Under the pieces are notes generated by a model. The model saw only the letters and a list, made by a program, of their open reading frames with translations, ran no database searches and had not been told where the DNA came from. DNA of 64,000 nucleotides from Beta vulgaris subsp. vulgaris (taxonomy: Eukaryota; Streptophyta; Magnoliopsida; Caryophyllales; Amaranthaceae). Positions 46,562 to 58,897 of this stretch are shown here, one piece after another. Numbering within the stretch: the stretch's first letter is position 1; each line of letters begins with the position of its first letter. The position numbers and the translations under genes are program-made. The stretch covers positions 29,603,347-29,667,346 of the forward strand of contig NC_079209.1 in NCBI RefSeq assembly GCF_026745355.1. The letters run 5' to 3'.

Positions 46562-47705
46562 TGTTGTATTCCATGTTTTGAATAGTTTTGACGATGTCAA
46601 ATACTTAGGTTAATTTTACTATATAGTTTTATTTTGCGAAAAATATAAAATACCAAAAATAATGTAATGTTCAAATTTGCATGAATATCTTGTGGAGAAA
46701 GATTAATTATTTAATCTAAGTCAAGATATTTATTTGATACACTTTGAATTTTTATTATAAGGTATGTTTAATATTCTAGTAACTTAGAATCTTTGAATAA
46801 AAGATTCTTTAAGTTATTAGATATTTTGTTGCTGTTGGAATTGTTTGAAAAACAGATTGAAAATAGCGTGGAGATGATCCTTGAAAATCTCCAACAAACT
46901 CCATCTACCTGCGTGAAAATAGTTGGAGTAAGCGTGGCTGAAATTGTGGAACTAAATCCTTGAAGATCTCCAACTAACTCCTCCACCTGCGCATTACGTG
47001 CTGTAAGATTAAACCACTAACGAAAAGTAATGGGAAGTTTATTTTCCCTTGCAAGAAGAGTGGAGGAAGTGCAGCGAAATTAAGCCATGATCTCCATAAC
47101 TCCACTTGTGCAATTTGAGGAGAACATGGAGCACAACGTGACCAGTAGAAGAAGATTTGCAGCAGCTATATAAGAAGAAATTATTTAAAGAAAAACTTGA
47201 GAACTTTCAAGCGAAAAAGTCTATCACTACTTATAAAGTTTTTCCTGTAATTTCTTCTTCATTCAACATACTCTTTATTGTAATATTCATAGCGTATGGG
47301 TGAGAGAAAATTAAGAGAATATCCTTATATTCAGGATAAAGAGAAAGAGAAAGAGAAAGAAAAGAGAGAAGACTTCAAGTGAAGTCAAGAGAGAATAGTC
47401 ACGTGTTCAAGGGGAACAAGGTGACTAAGGAACAAGTTCCTAGAGGAACAGAGAAGGTCCGAGTTTAGGTTGTACAAAAGAAGTCTTTTGGCCTAAGTAT
47501 ATTAAAGAGAATTGAGTCAAAATCCCTCGTGGTCAAGGGTTTTTTTCCTATCGGGCTTAAGAAGTTTTCCTTGTAAAAATCTCGTGTGCTTGTCTCTTTC
47601 TAATTTCAAGTTTGTTTTAATTCCGCATTACAAATTGAAGATTTCTCCTCAACTACAATTCACCCCCCCTCTTGTAGTTGCTCAAGTGTTTGTACTCGAC
47701 TAACA
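46562..47705 (+). repeat. SIRE-type 3' LTR
   Basis: 1144 bp, TGTTGTATT...CTAACA, with the CACCCCCCCTCTTG stretch near its end as in many plant copia LTRs. Full length compared with the cut 5' LTR. Confidence 0.85.
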
Positions 47706-47710
47706 ATTAA

Positions 47711-49200
47711 GATCCGAAATATCTAGTGGAAATCGGTCCATTTAAGAGTCTAATTGTCATAGGTTGTATTTTAGGAAAGTTGCCTTAAAACATGAAAAAA
47801 AAGTGGCGTGCAAGATGGAACCTTGATGTCGTTGTGTTTGGTTGTATTTAAGAAAGGATTTCCACATCTTTCCTTAACCTAGTGTTTCCTTAAGTTCTCG
47901 CTAGATTCTAGGCTTGAATTAAGGGGAAACTTTCCCATTTTACTTAATGTAATTTGTGGCATGTTGTGTGGTTGGGGAGCAAGGCTTTCTTGCTTCTTCT
48001 CTATAAATAAATGTCGCCTAACCACATCAAGGTTAGAGTGAGTTTTACATAAAATTTGTGTTAAGCGTATGAACCTTTCATGAACCTTAATTCGACCAAT
48101 GATTAGATTTTCAGGAGTGTTAATCTTGTTAATGTTAAACAACTTAATTTCGAGAGTGGTTTGAGTGTGTTTAAGATTCTTATTGACTGTTCATGAATGA
48201 TCATTTATCAAGAAATATTCTTAGCTACTCTAGCTAGGCATTCATATCAAATAAACATAGCTAAGTTACTTTTAGTTGTTATGAATGATAGATATTCCAG
48301 CTGAAGATCCCTTGAATTATGACGAGCTTCTTCCTCATTGATCTCAACTGCACAACGAGTGATGACTATATTCAACGCTTATTATTACCATGTGCTTGAC
48401 GGTTATGTACGCGAAAACTGGACATGCCCTCATCTCTGGACACGTTGACAAAACTGGTCAGGTACAATCTGATTTTTACCGCACAACACATTAGCGTATA
48501 TCTATAAACTATCAAGGCATATGAAATAAGCAACAAATTTGGTGCTTTCTAACAAATATAAGTAATGAAAAATACAAAATAAAAATTGAAATTTATAACT
48601 GGAGAACATAATGAATACAAAACGAAAAATCATATAATGCAAATAACAAAAAAATGTGATGGATAGTCAAAAGTTGCTTTTAATAAAAGGACTATTCACA
48701 CCATAAAAGTGTAAATAGAATTATGAGGCAAAAGAAAATAAAAAGTGCTATAAGATTACTCTTGAGCAAAGGGAGTATTAAAAATTAATTTACATTAATT
48801 TTCAACGTAACATCCAATGATACAAGACTATTGTAACACACAATCCATACGGAGTTGAGTCTATCGTCACCAATGCGCATCCAGGGCCAACAACTATCCA
48901 CATTAACCAATATAAGTTTTTACGACAAATTTTGTCTTCACTCATACACACTTGGAAGTCACCCATCCTTAAACTACTCCTAACCAAATACACTTAATTT
49001 TAATATAAGTTGGTAAATGAACTCCTTAAAACAAAAATGTATCTTATTGAAATAAATAGCCTCTTAAATTGGTCTAAAGCAATCATGTGGAGTAGCAATC
49101 ACCAATGCAAACGTTTTTAAACGAGTGAAAAAGTTAGTTGTTGCAATAGCCGATAGGAGAGGAACGAAGAATTCCTGTCGTCCATTTCTTTTCTGTCGTC
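47711..49200. other. Intergenic region upstream of HISN3
   Basis: No coding region is supported. 47711-48180 has an LTR-like character: a TATA-like CTATAAATAAATG at about 48000, short direct repeats, and with 41867-41915 (TGTCAATGTTAGTTAAAATG) it could form an old copia solo LTR that the SIRE-type element split. Its far end is not resolved. The remainder is AT-rich without a recognised feature. Confidence 0.45.
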
Positions 49201-49234
49201 TCTTTTAGGCAAACTGGCAAACCTGTGGCTTTAA

Positions 49235-49244
49235 CCTAGGGTTT
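49235..49244 (-). promoter_or_regulatory. Telo-box-like motif upstream of HISN3
   Basis: AAACCCTAGG on the minus strand. Telo boxes are common near transcription starts of plant housekeeping genes. Together with the C-rich stretch at 49260-49380 it may mark a 5' UTR exon, spliced from a GGTAATTTTT-type donor near 49410. That splicing is inference. Confidence 0.35.
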
Positions 49245-49906
49245 CACAATTCAAATTATCCCCACCTCCCTGCCATTACTTCTTCACACCGACCCACGAC
49301 CACGACACCAGCGTAGACGCAGCCGCAGTCCCGCACTCCCATAGCGGTACATCCGGCAGCCCCCTCCCTCTACTCTACTTACTACTAGATTACAACTCCT
49401 GAAGAGTGTGGTAATTTTTTTGTTTCTATTTTCCAATTTATCTAGCAATGCTGTACTATTAATTACAAGTTGAATTATTGGAATGTTTGGATGAATTGAC
49501 ATTATTGAATTGCCATGAGATTAATTGGGTGAATTTGCTTATTGAAATTTAATCTGGATTTTGGAGTAATGGTTATTCAAGTTTAATTTAATTATTCATC
49601 GTCGTGTGTAATTTTCTAATTGCTACATAATAATGATTCCCGAGAAAAGTTGTTTAATTTTTGTGAACAAAGAAAAGTTTGGAACATTTTTTGGAGTAAA
49701 TTCAAGTAAATTTGTGAAGGATGAAAAGTATGAAAACTCGTAGAATGATTTTTTAGCTTTCTTTTTCTTGTAATTTAAGAAGCTATTGCTGTAGTTATCG
49801 GTTGTGATTCCAAACTTGAATTGATGTATTTTATTTTTAGTCAATATAATCTGGTCCTCATTTCTGTTTGAAGTTTCTTTGATTCCGAACCCATCGTGGG
49901 TGGAAT

Positions 49907-49922
49907 CCTGGATCCGCCACTC
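49907..49922. mobile_element. Terminal fragment of a hAT-like element upstream of HISN3
   Basis: CCTGGATCCGCCACTC matches the end of hAT elements with TIR CAGTGGCGGATCCAGG, and the preceding TTCCGAACCCATCGTGGGTGG fits their subterminal region. It lies about 77 bp before the HISN3 start codon. The other terminus was not found. Confidence 0.5.
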
Positions 49923-49998
49923 ACGGACAGAAACGAGGTGGTGAAAGTTCTTCGGGGAGCTCTCTGTTACTCCCTGAATTTGAAGTTCCATCTCCAAA

Positions 49999-52900
49999 AT
50001 GAAGCTGTCTGCTCTTTGTTCTTCTTCAACAGCTAAACCCACCTCACTTTTTCACCTTCTTACCTTTAAAGTCAACCACTTCAGCCTGCAAATCCCAACT
50101 AGAAGCACTGCAAATTCACCTCGTCATTCAGTTTCCATTCAATGTGCTGTTCGCTTTCGACCTTGCATTGATATACACAAGGTTTGTCTCCTTTCTTCCC
50201 TTTCCTTTGTTTAACTTTTCTTAATAAATGTCAAGATAGTTGATTTTGTTGGTAAAAGTTTGGCGGGTCTTGATGAATATTTTGGAATGGATGGTGGAAT
50301 TGTTAGTATGAGTTTATTATATGCACCGTGTCCTTGGTCTTTCTTTCTATATTGCTCCTTTCTTTGAATTTGATATTGATGGTGAAAATGTTGATGTTTT
50401 AGAGTATAATCATGGTGAGTTTGATGAATTTTGATAGGGTAAAGTGAAGCAAATTGTTGGGTCAACCCTATCGGATTTGAAAGGAGGATCATCATTAGCT
50501 CTTATTACCAATTTTGAGTCTGATAAGCCATCAGCTGAATATGCCGCAATGTACAAAGAGGACGGGCTTTTGGGTGGTCATGTTATCATGCTCGGTGGTG
50601 ACCCTTTGAGCCGAGCTGCTGCTATTGATGCCCTACATGCTTTTCCTGGTGGGTTTTAGAGAGCTTGTTGGCATGTTCTTGGTTTTGATGGAGATGATTT
50701 AACCTGGTATCTTGAGTTTGTTACAATGGGATGATCAGAAAAAGGAAAATTAACTGGCTAATTACATTGGTAGTGCCTTGTAGGGTCTTTTTTTTGTAAG
50801 TTAGACATGGAAAATAGAGAAATCAGATATTAATGTGGGACAAAGTTATTGCTGTTCATGTTGACAATATTTTTGAGCTTAAGACTTGACAGAATCACGG
50901 AAGTATTGGAGGAGCTGTTAGCCTGTTATTGATGTGAATGACAACATTAAAATTCATTCAAAATTAGAACATATTCAATTAAATGTATGGATATAAAAGA
51001 AAAGAAGAGAAACAAAAAGATCACTTAAGTTTTGCTTACTATTACTTATTTCCATTAGAGTTGCATTTTGGATAAAGGATCCTTAAGACCTTAACGTGCA
51101 ATTTCGAAATTGTACACTGCATTTTGCTGCAGCAAATTATGCTATACGAAGATTCTAAAGGAGAAAGTTGTTGTTTGCATACCAATGTGATTTCTTGGCT
51201 ATGTTGTTCTCTCTAATGGATATGTTATAGTACTATTAATGTTGTTTCATCTGCTGAACTTACTACTAGAATGGTAACCTCTAGGTGGCCTGCAGGTTGG
51301 AGGTGGGATAAAATCCGATAATGCGCTAAGTTACATTGAGGAGGGAGCCAGCCATGTCATTGTAACATCAGTAAGTATTTTAGTTTGACGTAAACTTTAT
51401 GCCCCTTTTGTTCATATGCATATGTTTTGGCTTGAAAGAGTTGGTGCCAATGGCGGGGTGGAGATGGGAAAAAAAACTAGAAAGGTGTAGTATGGAGCTG
51501 CCTAGTATTTGAGGCTGATAAGAATTGAATGACAGAAATGATCTGTTTACTCACTCTCTGGCAGCTATTGCTTTAGCATGGTTGTTATTGTAATTTTATA
51601 CTTCCTCAAAAGTTGTGTTCGAGGGATAAGTGGCTATATGTAAACCTGATGCCAAAAATTGCCAATAATTTATTCTAGATTGACTTAGAAAATGAGTGGG
51701 GACACAAATATGTGCCTGCTTTACCACATGCTAAGAAAACTGTAATAAGTTTTACAAGAGATTAATCCTAGAGGGAGAGATGAGCACTGCTTTCAAGTTT
51801 CACTGCAAGCTTGTATGTGGAGCTTTCTGATGCTTTTGACTGTGTTCTTTTTGTGCATTCTACTACAAGGCAAAAGGACCATAATTTCAGGACAAAGTTC
51901 AGTTTAGCCATTCATTTGTCAACTGTCTGTTTTTTTCTTATGAATCGGAGCAAAATTTAAATACGTTATGGCTTGTGCCACCGTCTTGGCCATTACCGAT
52001 AGCTACAAAAGACAAAAAGAAGTGCATTACTTCTTTCACTGATGATTGCTCAGATCATCTCATAAAATTGACTATCTGCTCTATTAAAATTTGTAGGTTG
52101 TATTACTAACTTCTCTTGCAGACATAATGACCAAGGAAAAACTAGGTGACCTTAGTTCTTAAATGCCTAGTGTGCTGTTTTTTCTTCTCATATTGTTATT
52201 GTTTCTCTAGAGTGTTCCTTTAAAACCATTTTATGTATGCTAACTTAATCTTACACATGATTCTAGTATGTGTTCAACAATGGGCAGATGGACCTCGATA
52301 GGCTTAAGGATCTTGTCCATGGTGTTGGGAAACAGAGGCTTGTGTTAGATTTGAGCTGCAGAAAGAAGGTACATTTTTTTGTTAGTTCCTCTCTTCTTTA
52401 TCTTTTTGGATCGAAAAAAGAAAAGGAAAAATATGTGTTGCCAAGAAAACAGGTACTGTTACAATATCTAATTTCAATGTACACTGCCTAGAAAAAAAAG
52501 GAGTTTTCAGCGCACTTCTTTGCCCTCTCCTATTGCTGGTGCTATGTCATGATTTTGTCAATCCTGATAGCCCTTCAGCTGCATCTGTGGCTGACAGCAG
52601 CAGCATAACTTGGACCCTTGAAATGACTTTGAAGTTCTTAGTGAATAGTGATGCCATATCTTAGACGACTGAAGGTAAATTATTAGGTATGGTGGTCTGG
52701 TTCCTGTTAAAAGAAATAGCAAAAAACCCCATCAGATAACCGACTGCCAATATTCACTAAATTTTGGTATAATGCAGAATAAGAATATCTGAAGAACTTC
52801 AAGATATACTTGACATTGCAAACAAACAATGAAATGAGCAATATCACTTGAAATGTCCTCGCCCTCTGCCTTCTCCTTCCTTTTCTGTTTAAGCTTTTCC

Positions 52901-55900
52901 TTCAATTGTTACAACCTGATGCACCTGATAATTTTCAGATACTGAATTCGCAAGATCAGTTGTTGAATATACAATCAGAGACCAAGTGCTTGAAACCGTG
53001 GGTAGTTTCATAATATGTTGAGGAAACACAAAAGGTTTTAGAAATTTAGCTGCTCTAGTTGCCTATTTAAATCAAAATTTGACAAACAAACAAGTTTCGA
53101 CTAGACAAACTATTAATAGCAAAACTAAAACCGTGCTATTATGAAAAGCAATAAAATGTTTCTCTCTACAGTTTCCTTCACATAGTTTTTAGTTTTGACA
53201 TGAACTTGCTCAGAAAAATAGGAAACCAAAAAGCATAAAGTCAAGAGCATATACCAATCAGTGGCGGATCCGGGGGTTTACCCGGGCCTTGGCCCTCCCC
53301 ATCATCTGTAAAACTCTTAATAGTTAAATGTTTACTAACAACACATAAGTTACTCAGTAGCTTAGTTGGTTTTGTTTCTTGTTGCAAACTCAAGCCGATG
53401 ATTGTTCAAATCCCGTGCAAAGCATATTTTTGCAACTCTAGTGCTCCATTCTCGTTCCAAGTTATTACGTTTTCTTGGTTTCCTTTTATCTTTTGTGTCG
53501 TGGCATTTTTGTGATTTTTTTCCCTTTGTTTTTGGCTTCTATCATTCTTGTAAAATTATTTTATTTTGGGGATTAACTAGTTTTAGAAACTCAGACACTC
53601 TTCAATTTATCCAACTTCTGATTAGGTGTAAGCCCTCTATATTAATTGTATCTATTGTTTTAAGTAGTACCAATCTTATCATACACCTAAGTATGAGACA
53701 TAAATTTTAATACAATTATTATAATATCATTATTGCAATTCCATTGATCTTTTGAAAACATATGTATAAGATCGTAACTTGTACTTTCTTCCTTATTACT
53801 AGTTGCAACTTAACTCATTAATGTCTTTATTGTCTTCGAGTAAAACTTATACATTGAGATTAATCCAAAAATTAATTTCTAGAACCTGTTTTACATTTTT
53901 GTCATTTTTTTTTTCAATATTAATGAACGAATAGTGCAAAATTCAAAGCAATGCAACTAATAAAAGAACGAAGGTAATAATGTACGATAAGATTTTATAT
54001 TAACAAATTTGATTTGGCCAGCCCAATATTCATTTTCCAGGATCGGCCACTGGTACCAATCATCTTCTAATAAACTATATGATAAAAATACTATATAATT
54101 TGTTAATAGTGTATAACTGTAAAAGCCCTAGAAATTACAAAATGTATAAGATATATGTTACCTTTTCAATCTTATTCCCCTTAAATTGCTCACTTACATG
54201 AGATGAATTTTTGTTTTACCCAATCGTCTTCTTGATTTTCATTTTAAGGACCTGGGACATACGCTGGGGCATGTTCACTATACATAGGTAAAATCCTTTC
54301 TGGAAGTCAAATGATTGTAGAATTGTATGCTTATCATCGGTGATAAAATGGGGTAAAATACAATGTGATGGGAGAGAAATCAGGTATTGTTGCTGAAATT
54401 TCTTTGGAGTAGAGATTGTTGCGCAATCTAACATTAAAACATTTATTATTTTACTGTAGAACATTACTCATTTCCTTAGTGACAAAGTTGTTTTGACTGG
54501 CAGTTCCATCTGAAGTTTCCATCTTCAGGCATCTACTAATTCGTTGGGAGAACTATAGTTCAGCTCAGTACAGCGCTGATGATGATTGAAACTAAGAGTT
54601 GAGAAAAATTTACCGACATAGATCAACTTTATTTCACCGTATTTCCTTGATAGAAAAGAATTTAATATTTTCATTTCGCCCAAAAAGAAAAGCATAACAG
54701 AAAGCAGAAATAGACTCTCTTCACGGGACTGAGGTGCTGCAATAGTTGATATGTCCCGTAGGTCCTGGTTTAGACAGTTGGTCCCTTCCTTGGAAAGTTG
54801 GCCATTGTACATGGTCATATCTATATTGAAACGATCAATGTTCAATCAAAGTCATTCAGAATTAAGTTGATAATAACCTGCTAAGGGCTCATTGTTGAAG
54901 TGACTTCTAGGCAGGTTTAGGTTCAACAGCCCTTTCTTTCTCTCTCTTTTTTTTCTCTTTTTTGAATCTATTAGGTGGCCTCAGCTCAGTCTCATATGAA
55001 GTTAAAAGACTGCATTTGACTGGTCCTCAAATTGGTAGGTTGTCCTCTCTATACTAACAAAGAAATGCTGTGCTGGTTTGTTTGTAGGGAGGTAGATATG
55101 CCATCGTAACTGACAGATGGCAGAAGTTTAGTGATGTGTTTGTTGATGAGCAGACTCTGGAATTTCTTTCCAAGTATGCTGACGAGTTTTTGGTACATGG
55201 TGTGGATGTTGAAGGCAAAAAGTGAGTGGGCTCACTGTTTCTTCTTTGCTCTAGTGTTAACTGTCATGTTGATATTTTCAGAAGATTTGCCAGGAGTTAC
55301 TCTACCGTTTGACTGAGGCAACTTTGCTAAAGAATGATTCTTTATTCTTTTCACACTATTTTGCGGATGATATGTTCCGAATGCTTACTGCAGGTTGGGG
55401 ATCGACGAAGAGCTTGTTTCTTTGCTGGGCAAATACTCACCAGTGAGTAAATAGTTTGGTTATTTATGTTTTCTACTTCCAAAATCTGAACGTGTCATTT
55501 GCTTAACGCTTTGCTGAAGTATCTGCAATACATAGTACTGGTAGGGCCTGAAAGTATGCCAAAGGCAAAAGCTCCATGTAGAATTTTAGAGCGCAAATTT
55601 GTGCTCTATGACCTGGTGTCCTTTAAGTACACTGCAAATTATATCATGATCCCATGACCATGATGAGCATCATGGTTCAGGAGCACAAATTTTGAACATG
55701 CACCAATAACATATATACACTTTTGAACACATAAAAGTTTACTCTCTATGCTCAAAACTTTTCCGTGCATTAAATTCATTTACTATGCTTAAAAAACACT
55801 TTTACTATGTTTAAGGAATTTACCTGCATGTTCTAAATACTTGACTTGGATGCTCTAAGTATTTTACATGCATGTTCTATATAATTGACTTGGATGCTCT

Positions 55901-58101
55901 AATTAATTTACATGCATGTTCTAAATTATTTAGCTCAATGTTTAGAAGAACACGTCGATGTGAAAAAAAAGATCTCAATGCTCTAAATTGATTTGTATGT
56001 TCTGAATGATTTACCTGTATGTTCAAAAGAACATGAAGATATTAGAAAAAGAACATGCTAATGTTTATAAAAAACAAAAAAAAACCTAAAAGTTTAGGCT
56101 ATATGTTCATTTGGGACCATGATGCTCATCATGGTTCCAATTGCATGATGTAATGATTGAGACTGCACTTGTGTCTAGCTGTAGATTAGTTATCTGTTCT
56201 TAATAGTAAAACAATGCCCACTAAGCTTGCTCATTTTTAATGGAAAGGTAATAGAAAGTTTAAGGAAAACCTCAGTCTAGATATAATCCACTTCCTCCAT
56301 ATCAAATAAGTACACCTTTTGAATTACGGACTTCGAGACAATATTTCTTAGTGTATAATTACATAGGGAGGGGTATGTGATTAAATTCATTAATAATACA
56401 ACTAATCCATTCCAGCAACACCACCCCGCAGCCACCAGGCAGCAGCCACTACCCTACCACCACAAGCACCACCCTGCCACTCCCTGAACAAAACACAAGA
56501 CCACCAGCACCACCATTCGAATCCCACAGCCAAACCCCACCTCATTTCGGATCCCACCATTCAAAACCCAAAACCCACCACCAAACCGTACCACCATCCG
56601 GACTCCAAACCCTGCCACCAGCCAAACCGTACTACCATTTGAACCCCAAACAGTACTACCATCACAGCCAAACGGTACCACCATTTGAACCACAGCCAAA
56701 TGTTACCACCATTCCAACCCCAAACTGTACCACCATTCGAACTATTTCGAACCACATCCAAACCATACCACCATTCAAACCCCAATTCCCACCACTAGTA
56801 GAACCCAGATCCAAGGATTTCGTCGCCAGAAGAGATGGGGCGGTTCATCTCGGAGAAAGTAGAGGAAAAGCCAAGCAAGAAGATGAGAGAGATAGGGTGC
56901 CAGAGGAGAGAGAGAAAGAGGATTAAAAGGATGAACATGTCGAAGTTCATGCGGAAGTAAGAGAGGTTGGTTTTGAGACGGGAGATGGTGTCGGAGAGGT
57001 TGTGAGGGAAGGAGAGAGAGTGGTGGTTGAAGATTTGACGCCATGGCCGCCGTGTTGAGAGGCTGTTGTAGAGGTTGTGTTTGGCACGCAAGATAAAGTC
57101 CAAGTTGTGGTGGTGGGGAGAGAGGGCGTGAGGGAGGAGAGAGAGTGGAAGTGGTGGGGAATGGGTTAGGTTTTTGTGGTGGTGTGGGAGTGGGGGTGGT
57201 GGGCTGAAGGCATGGTTGTGGGCTTTGGATTGTGGGAGAAGATTAATTGTTTAATTGTTTAATTGTTTTAGATTAGAGTATGTAATTAAAACTAGTTTTA
57301 TAAAGTAAGGGCATTCAAGTAATTTTACAACCCAAAACTTACTAAATAAGCAAAGAAAAAAAAGTGTAGCATCCGTTTACGAAAGTGTAGCATCTTATTT
57401 GATACGGAGGAAGTATATCCTTGCTTTACTTAATCTGTCTCTGGGAAGAAGTCTAGTACTAATACCATGAAAGAGAAATCACAAAGGACTTCTCAGGTTT
57501 TGACATCTTTCAGCTTATTTTACTATATTTACTTTGGTAGCTATCATATTGTTTACACTTCAGCAGTTAGCGCTAAAAACCGAGAACTGTGGATGTCCAT
57601 TTTAATGAGGATCCATTTCCGGTTTCTATTTAGCTGGGTCACTGTCATGAGCAATCTTTATTCGTTTCTGTTGTAAAATGGGTAACTATCAGGAAGTTAA
57701 GATACAGGCAGCCTTCGGTTAACCAATCAATTTTTCTTGGAACAAGGAGTCAGACTTTTCTCATAGATGCTTTTATTAACGGACTGCAGCATGGTACCCT
57801 AAAGTGCTGATTATTTCTTCTTTGATCAATATTTGGTCGTCTTTACTTGTTGAACTAGATAAGCTTGCCACCAGTAATACAAGTTAATGCTGACTTATGA
57901 TTTCGTTCTTAGATACCGGTGACCTACGCTGGTGGTGTGACAGTAATGGAAGATCTAGAAAGGATAAAGGTGGCAGGAAATGAGCAAGTTGATGTAACTG
58001 TTGGGAGTGCTTTGGATATATTTGGTGGTAGTTTACCCTACAAGGATGTCGTTACATGGCACCTTAAGCAGGATTCTGCGATGACAAGCTCTTCTTTATG
58101 A
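49999..58101 (+). CDS. HISN3: HISN3: 1-(5-phosphoribosyl)-5-[(5-phosphoribosylamino)methylideneamino]imidazole-4-carboxamide isomerase
   Basis: Fourth-step enzyme of histidine biosynthesis (HisA/BBMII): isomerises ProFAR to PRFAR by an Amadori rearrangement, in the plastid stroma. Exons: 49999-50181, 50438-50648, 51285-51370, 52267-52368, 55088-55221, 55394-55442, 57913-58101 (954 bp, 317 residues plus stop), all with GT-AG introns. Residues 1 to about 50 are Ser/Thr-rich and basic, a plausible transit peptide. The (beta/alpha)8 barrel follows. [15 protein letters not shown] holds the likely first catalytic Asp (D58), [10 protein letters not shown] the second (D234); [16 protein letters not shown] and [16 protein letters not shown] are phosphate-binding loops. 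It ends [14 protein letters not shown], slightly longer than the Arabidopsis protein. No stop or frameshift is seen, so it is probably functional. Introns 4 and 6 are enlarged by transposons. Start chosen as the first ATG in frame with the transit peptide. Confidence 0.95.
53259..54052. mobile_element. hAT-type element in HISN3 intron 4
   Basis: 794 bp with termini CAGTGGCGGATCCGGG and CCAGGATCGGCCACTG, imperfect inverted repeats. It is flanked by ATACCAAT (53251-53258) and GTACCAAT (54053-54060), an 8-bp target repeat with one change. No transposase is encoded. It contains tRNA-like boxes: TAGCTTAGTTGG at about 53358 and TGTTCAAATCCC at about 53403. Confidence 0.82.
55640..56150. mobile_element. 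TIR element (MITE) in HISN3 intron 6
   Basis: ACCATGATGAGCATCATGGT at 55657-55676 recurs in reverse complement at 56116-56135. Each end is itself nearly palindromic (CCATGATG-AG-CATCATGG). The interior is AT-rich with direct repeats of a CATGCATGTTCTAAAT/TTGGATGCTCTAA type (about 55820-55930). Exact ends and TSD are not resolved, so the superfamily is open. Confidence 0.6.
56540..56800 (-). repeat. Minisatellite within the PRA1-carrying element
   Basis: Degenerate copies of a roughly 22-28-bp unit near AACCGTACCACCATTCGAAC (plus strand). The long minus-strand ORFs here (Val/Gly/Trp-rich) are translations of this repeat and are not genes. Confidence 0.7.
56775..57103 (-). pseudogene. PRA1-family (prenylated Rab acceptor) gene fragment
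   Basis: Minus strand, antisense to HISN3. The first frame (57103 down to about 56890) reads [40 protein letters not shown] and [19 protein letters not shown], matching the conserved RPW...NLSYFR...HP core of plant PRA1 proteins, which sit in endomembranes and bind prenylated Rab GTPases. A one-base shift then gives [20 protein letters not shown], the next PRA1 transmembrane motif. It ends in [10 protein letters not shown] and stop. The fragment lacks an intact N-terminus and the full C-terminus. It is probably a copy picked up by the surrounding TIR element. Confidence 0.75.
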
Positions 58102-58897
58102 TCCTATTTGTTGCAGGCCATTTTCATACTGGTCCAGATGTCTTTGAGCTCCATTTTAAATGAACACTTTTGCTTCACCTTCTCATCAATTTCACTTTCC
58201 ACCTAAGTCTTGGGTGGCTTAACTATGTCTGTCACTATTATGTTGTACTATTGTCCCTCGAGTACAATTGGCCTTGCCATTCTTTTTGTTTAGTCATTCG
58301 TGGGTGTGGCTAACTTCCTGTAAGGTAACTGTATGATTTTCCAAGGTGAAAGCGTCCCTGAGGTCTCGGTCACGTTTGTTTATTGTGTTACAACAGTTTG
58401 GCAAAAGATTAGCTAAATCAATGCATTTAAGTGTGACTCTAACATTATATCGACGTGGAGATGTTCAACGTAATGCTTGAAAATATGCTTTGATAATTGT
58501 ATATATTGCTGCAGCCTGCAGATAGATAATAATTGCATTTGGATGTGCGTGTAATCTTTCAGCAATCTTTAATTGTGAAGTCGACAGTTGCATTTTCTTG
58601 TTCACTATATGGTATATTGAATATGGCAGGATTTGGTACGATGACGAGTGCTCTTCCAAAGTTAAAACATGGCAAGATTTACTCATGCGATTATCCAAAT
58701 CAAGTTACTGGATTGAAATATGCAATGCTAAATCAACTTGAACCAAACTTGAATTTAATCAAAATCTTCGAGCTCAAGCCTAATTTATCCAGTTTTTGTC
58801 TATGGATTGATTAGGTGGTTGGGTGAGCGAGGATCCGAATGATTGCATTGTCATTGATCCTTTCTTATTAACGTGTATCACACTAAAGAACTAGTGT
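58102..58897 (+). other. HISN3 3' UTR and downstream spacer
   Basis: T-rich 3' UTR-like sequence without a canonical AATAAA that I can single out. The small ORF at 58533-58814 has no recognisable features. No other gene is seen. Confidence 0.6.

Larger units (their letters stand above)
41916..47705 (+). mobile_element. Defective SIRE/Maximus-type Ty1/copia element
   Basis: Two copies of an LTR starting TGTTGTATTCCATG (41916 and 46562). The 3' copy ends CCCCCCCTCTTG...ACTAACA at 47705. GTTAA before and ATTAA after are a one-mismatch target repeat. The 5' LTR is cut short at 42986. From there, primer site, gag, protease, integrase and most of RT are missing, and the internal region begins within late pol. 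An env-like third ORF (44550-45944) and a PPT (AAAAAGGGGGAATAT before 46562) follow. RNase H wording and the extra ORF place it in the SIRE/Maximus clade. Confidence 0.87.
56290..57414. mobile_element. TIR element in HISN3 intron 6 carrying a PRA1 gene fragment
   Basis: Ends ACTTCCTCCATATCAAATAA and TTATTTGATACGGAGGAAGT are inverted repeats of about 21 bp with one mismatch. No clear target repeat is seen, so the superfamily is uncertain; the ends resemble the 'CTCCCTCC' style of Stowaway MITEs but no TA is duplicated. The 1125-bp body has a C/A-rich repeat region (about 56410-56810), the PRA1 fragment on the minus strand, and a G/T-rich region to about 57240. It would be a gene-capturing (Pack-type) non-autonomous element. 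Confidence 0.65.

Noticed and set aside
53341..53420. A functional tRNA gene
   Set aside because: Only A-box- and B-box-like sequences; the acceptor stem and anticodon arm do not fold as a tRNA by eye, and it lies inside a hAT element.
56454..56785. Val/Gly/Trp-rich minus-strand ORFs
   Set aside because: Minisatellite translations downstream of the PRA1 fragment; no domain.
58533..58814. 93-codon ORF downstream of HISN3 as a possible small gene
   Set aside because: No recognisable motif, no promoter or splice context, AT-rich composition like the surrounding spacer.
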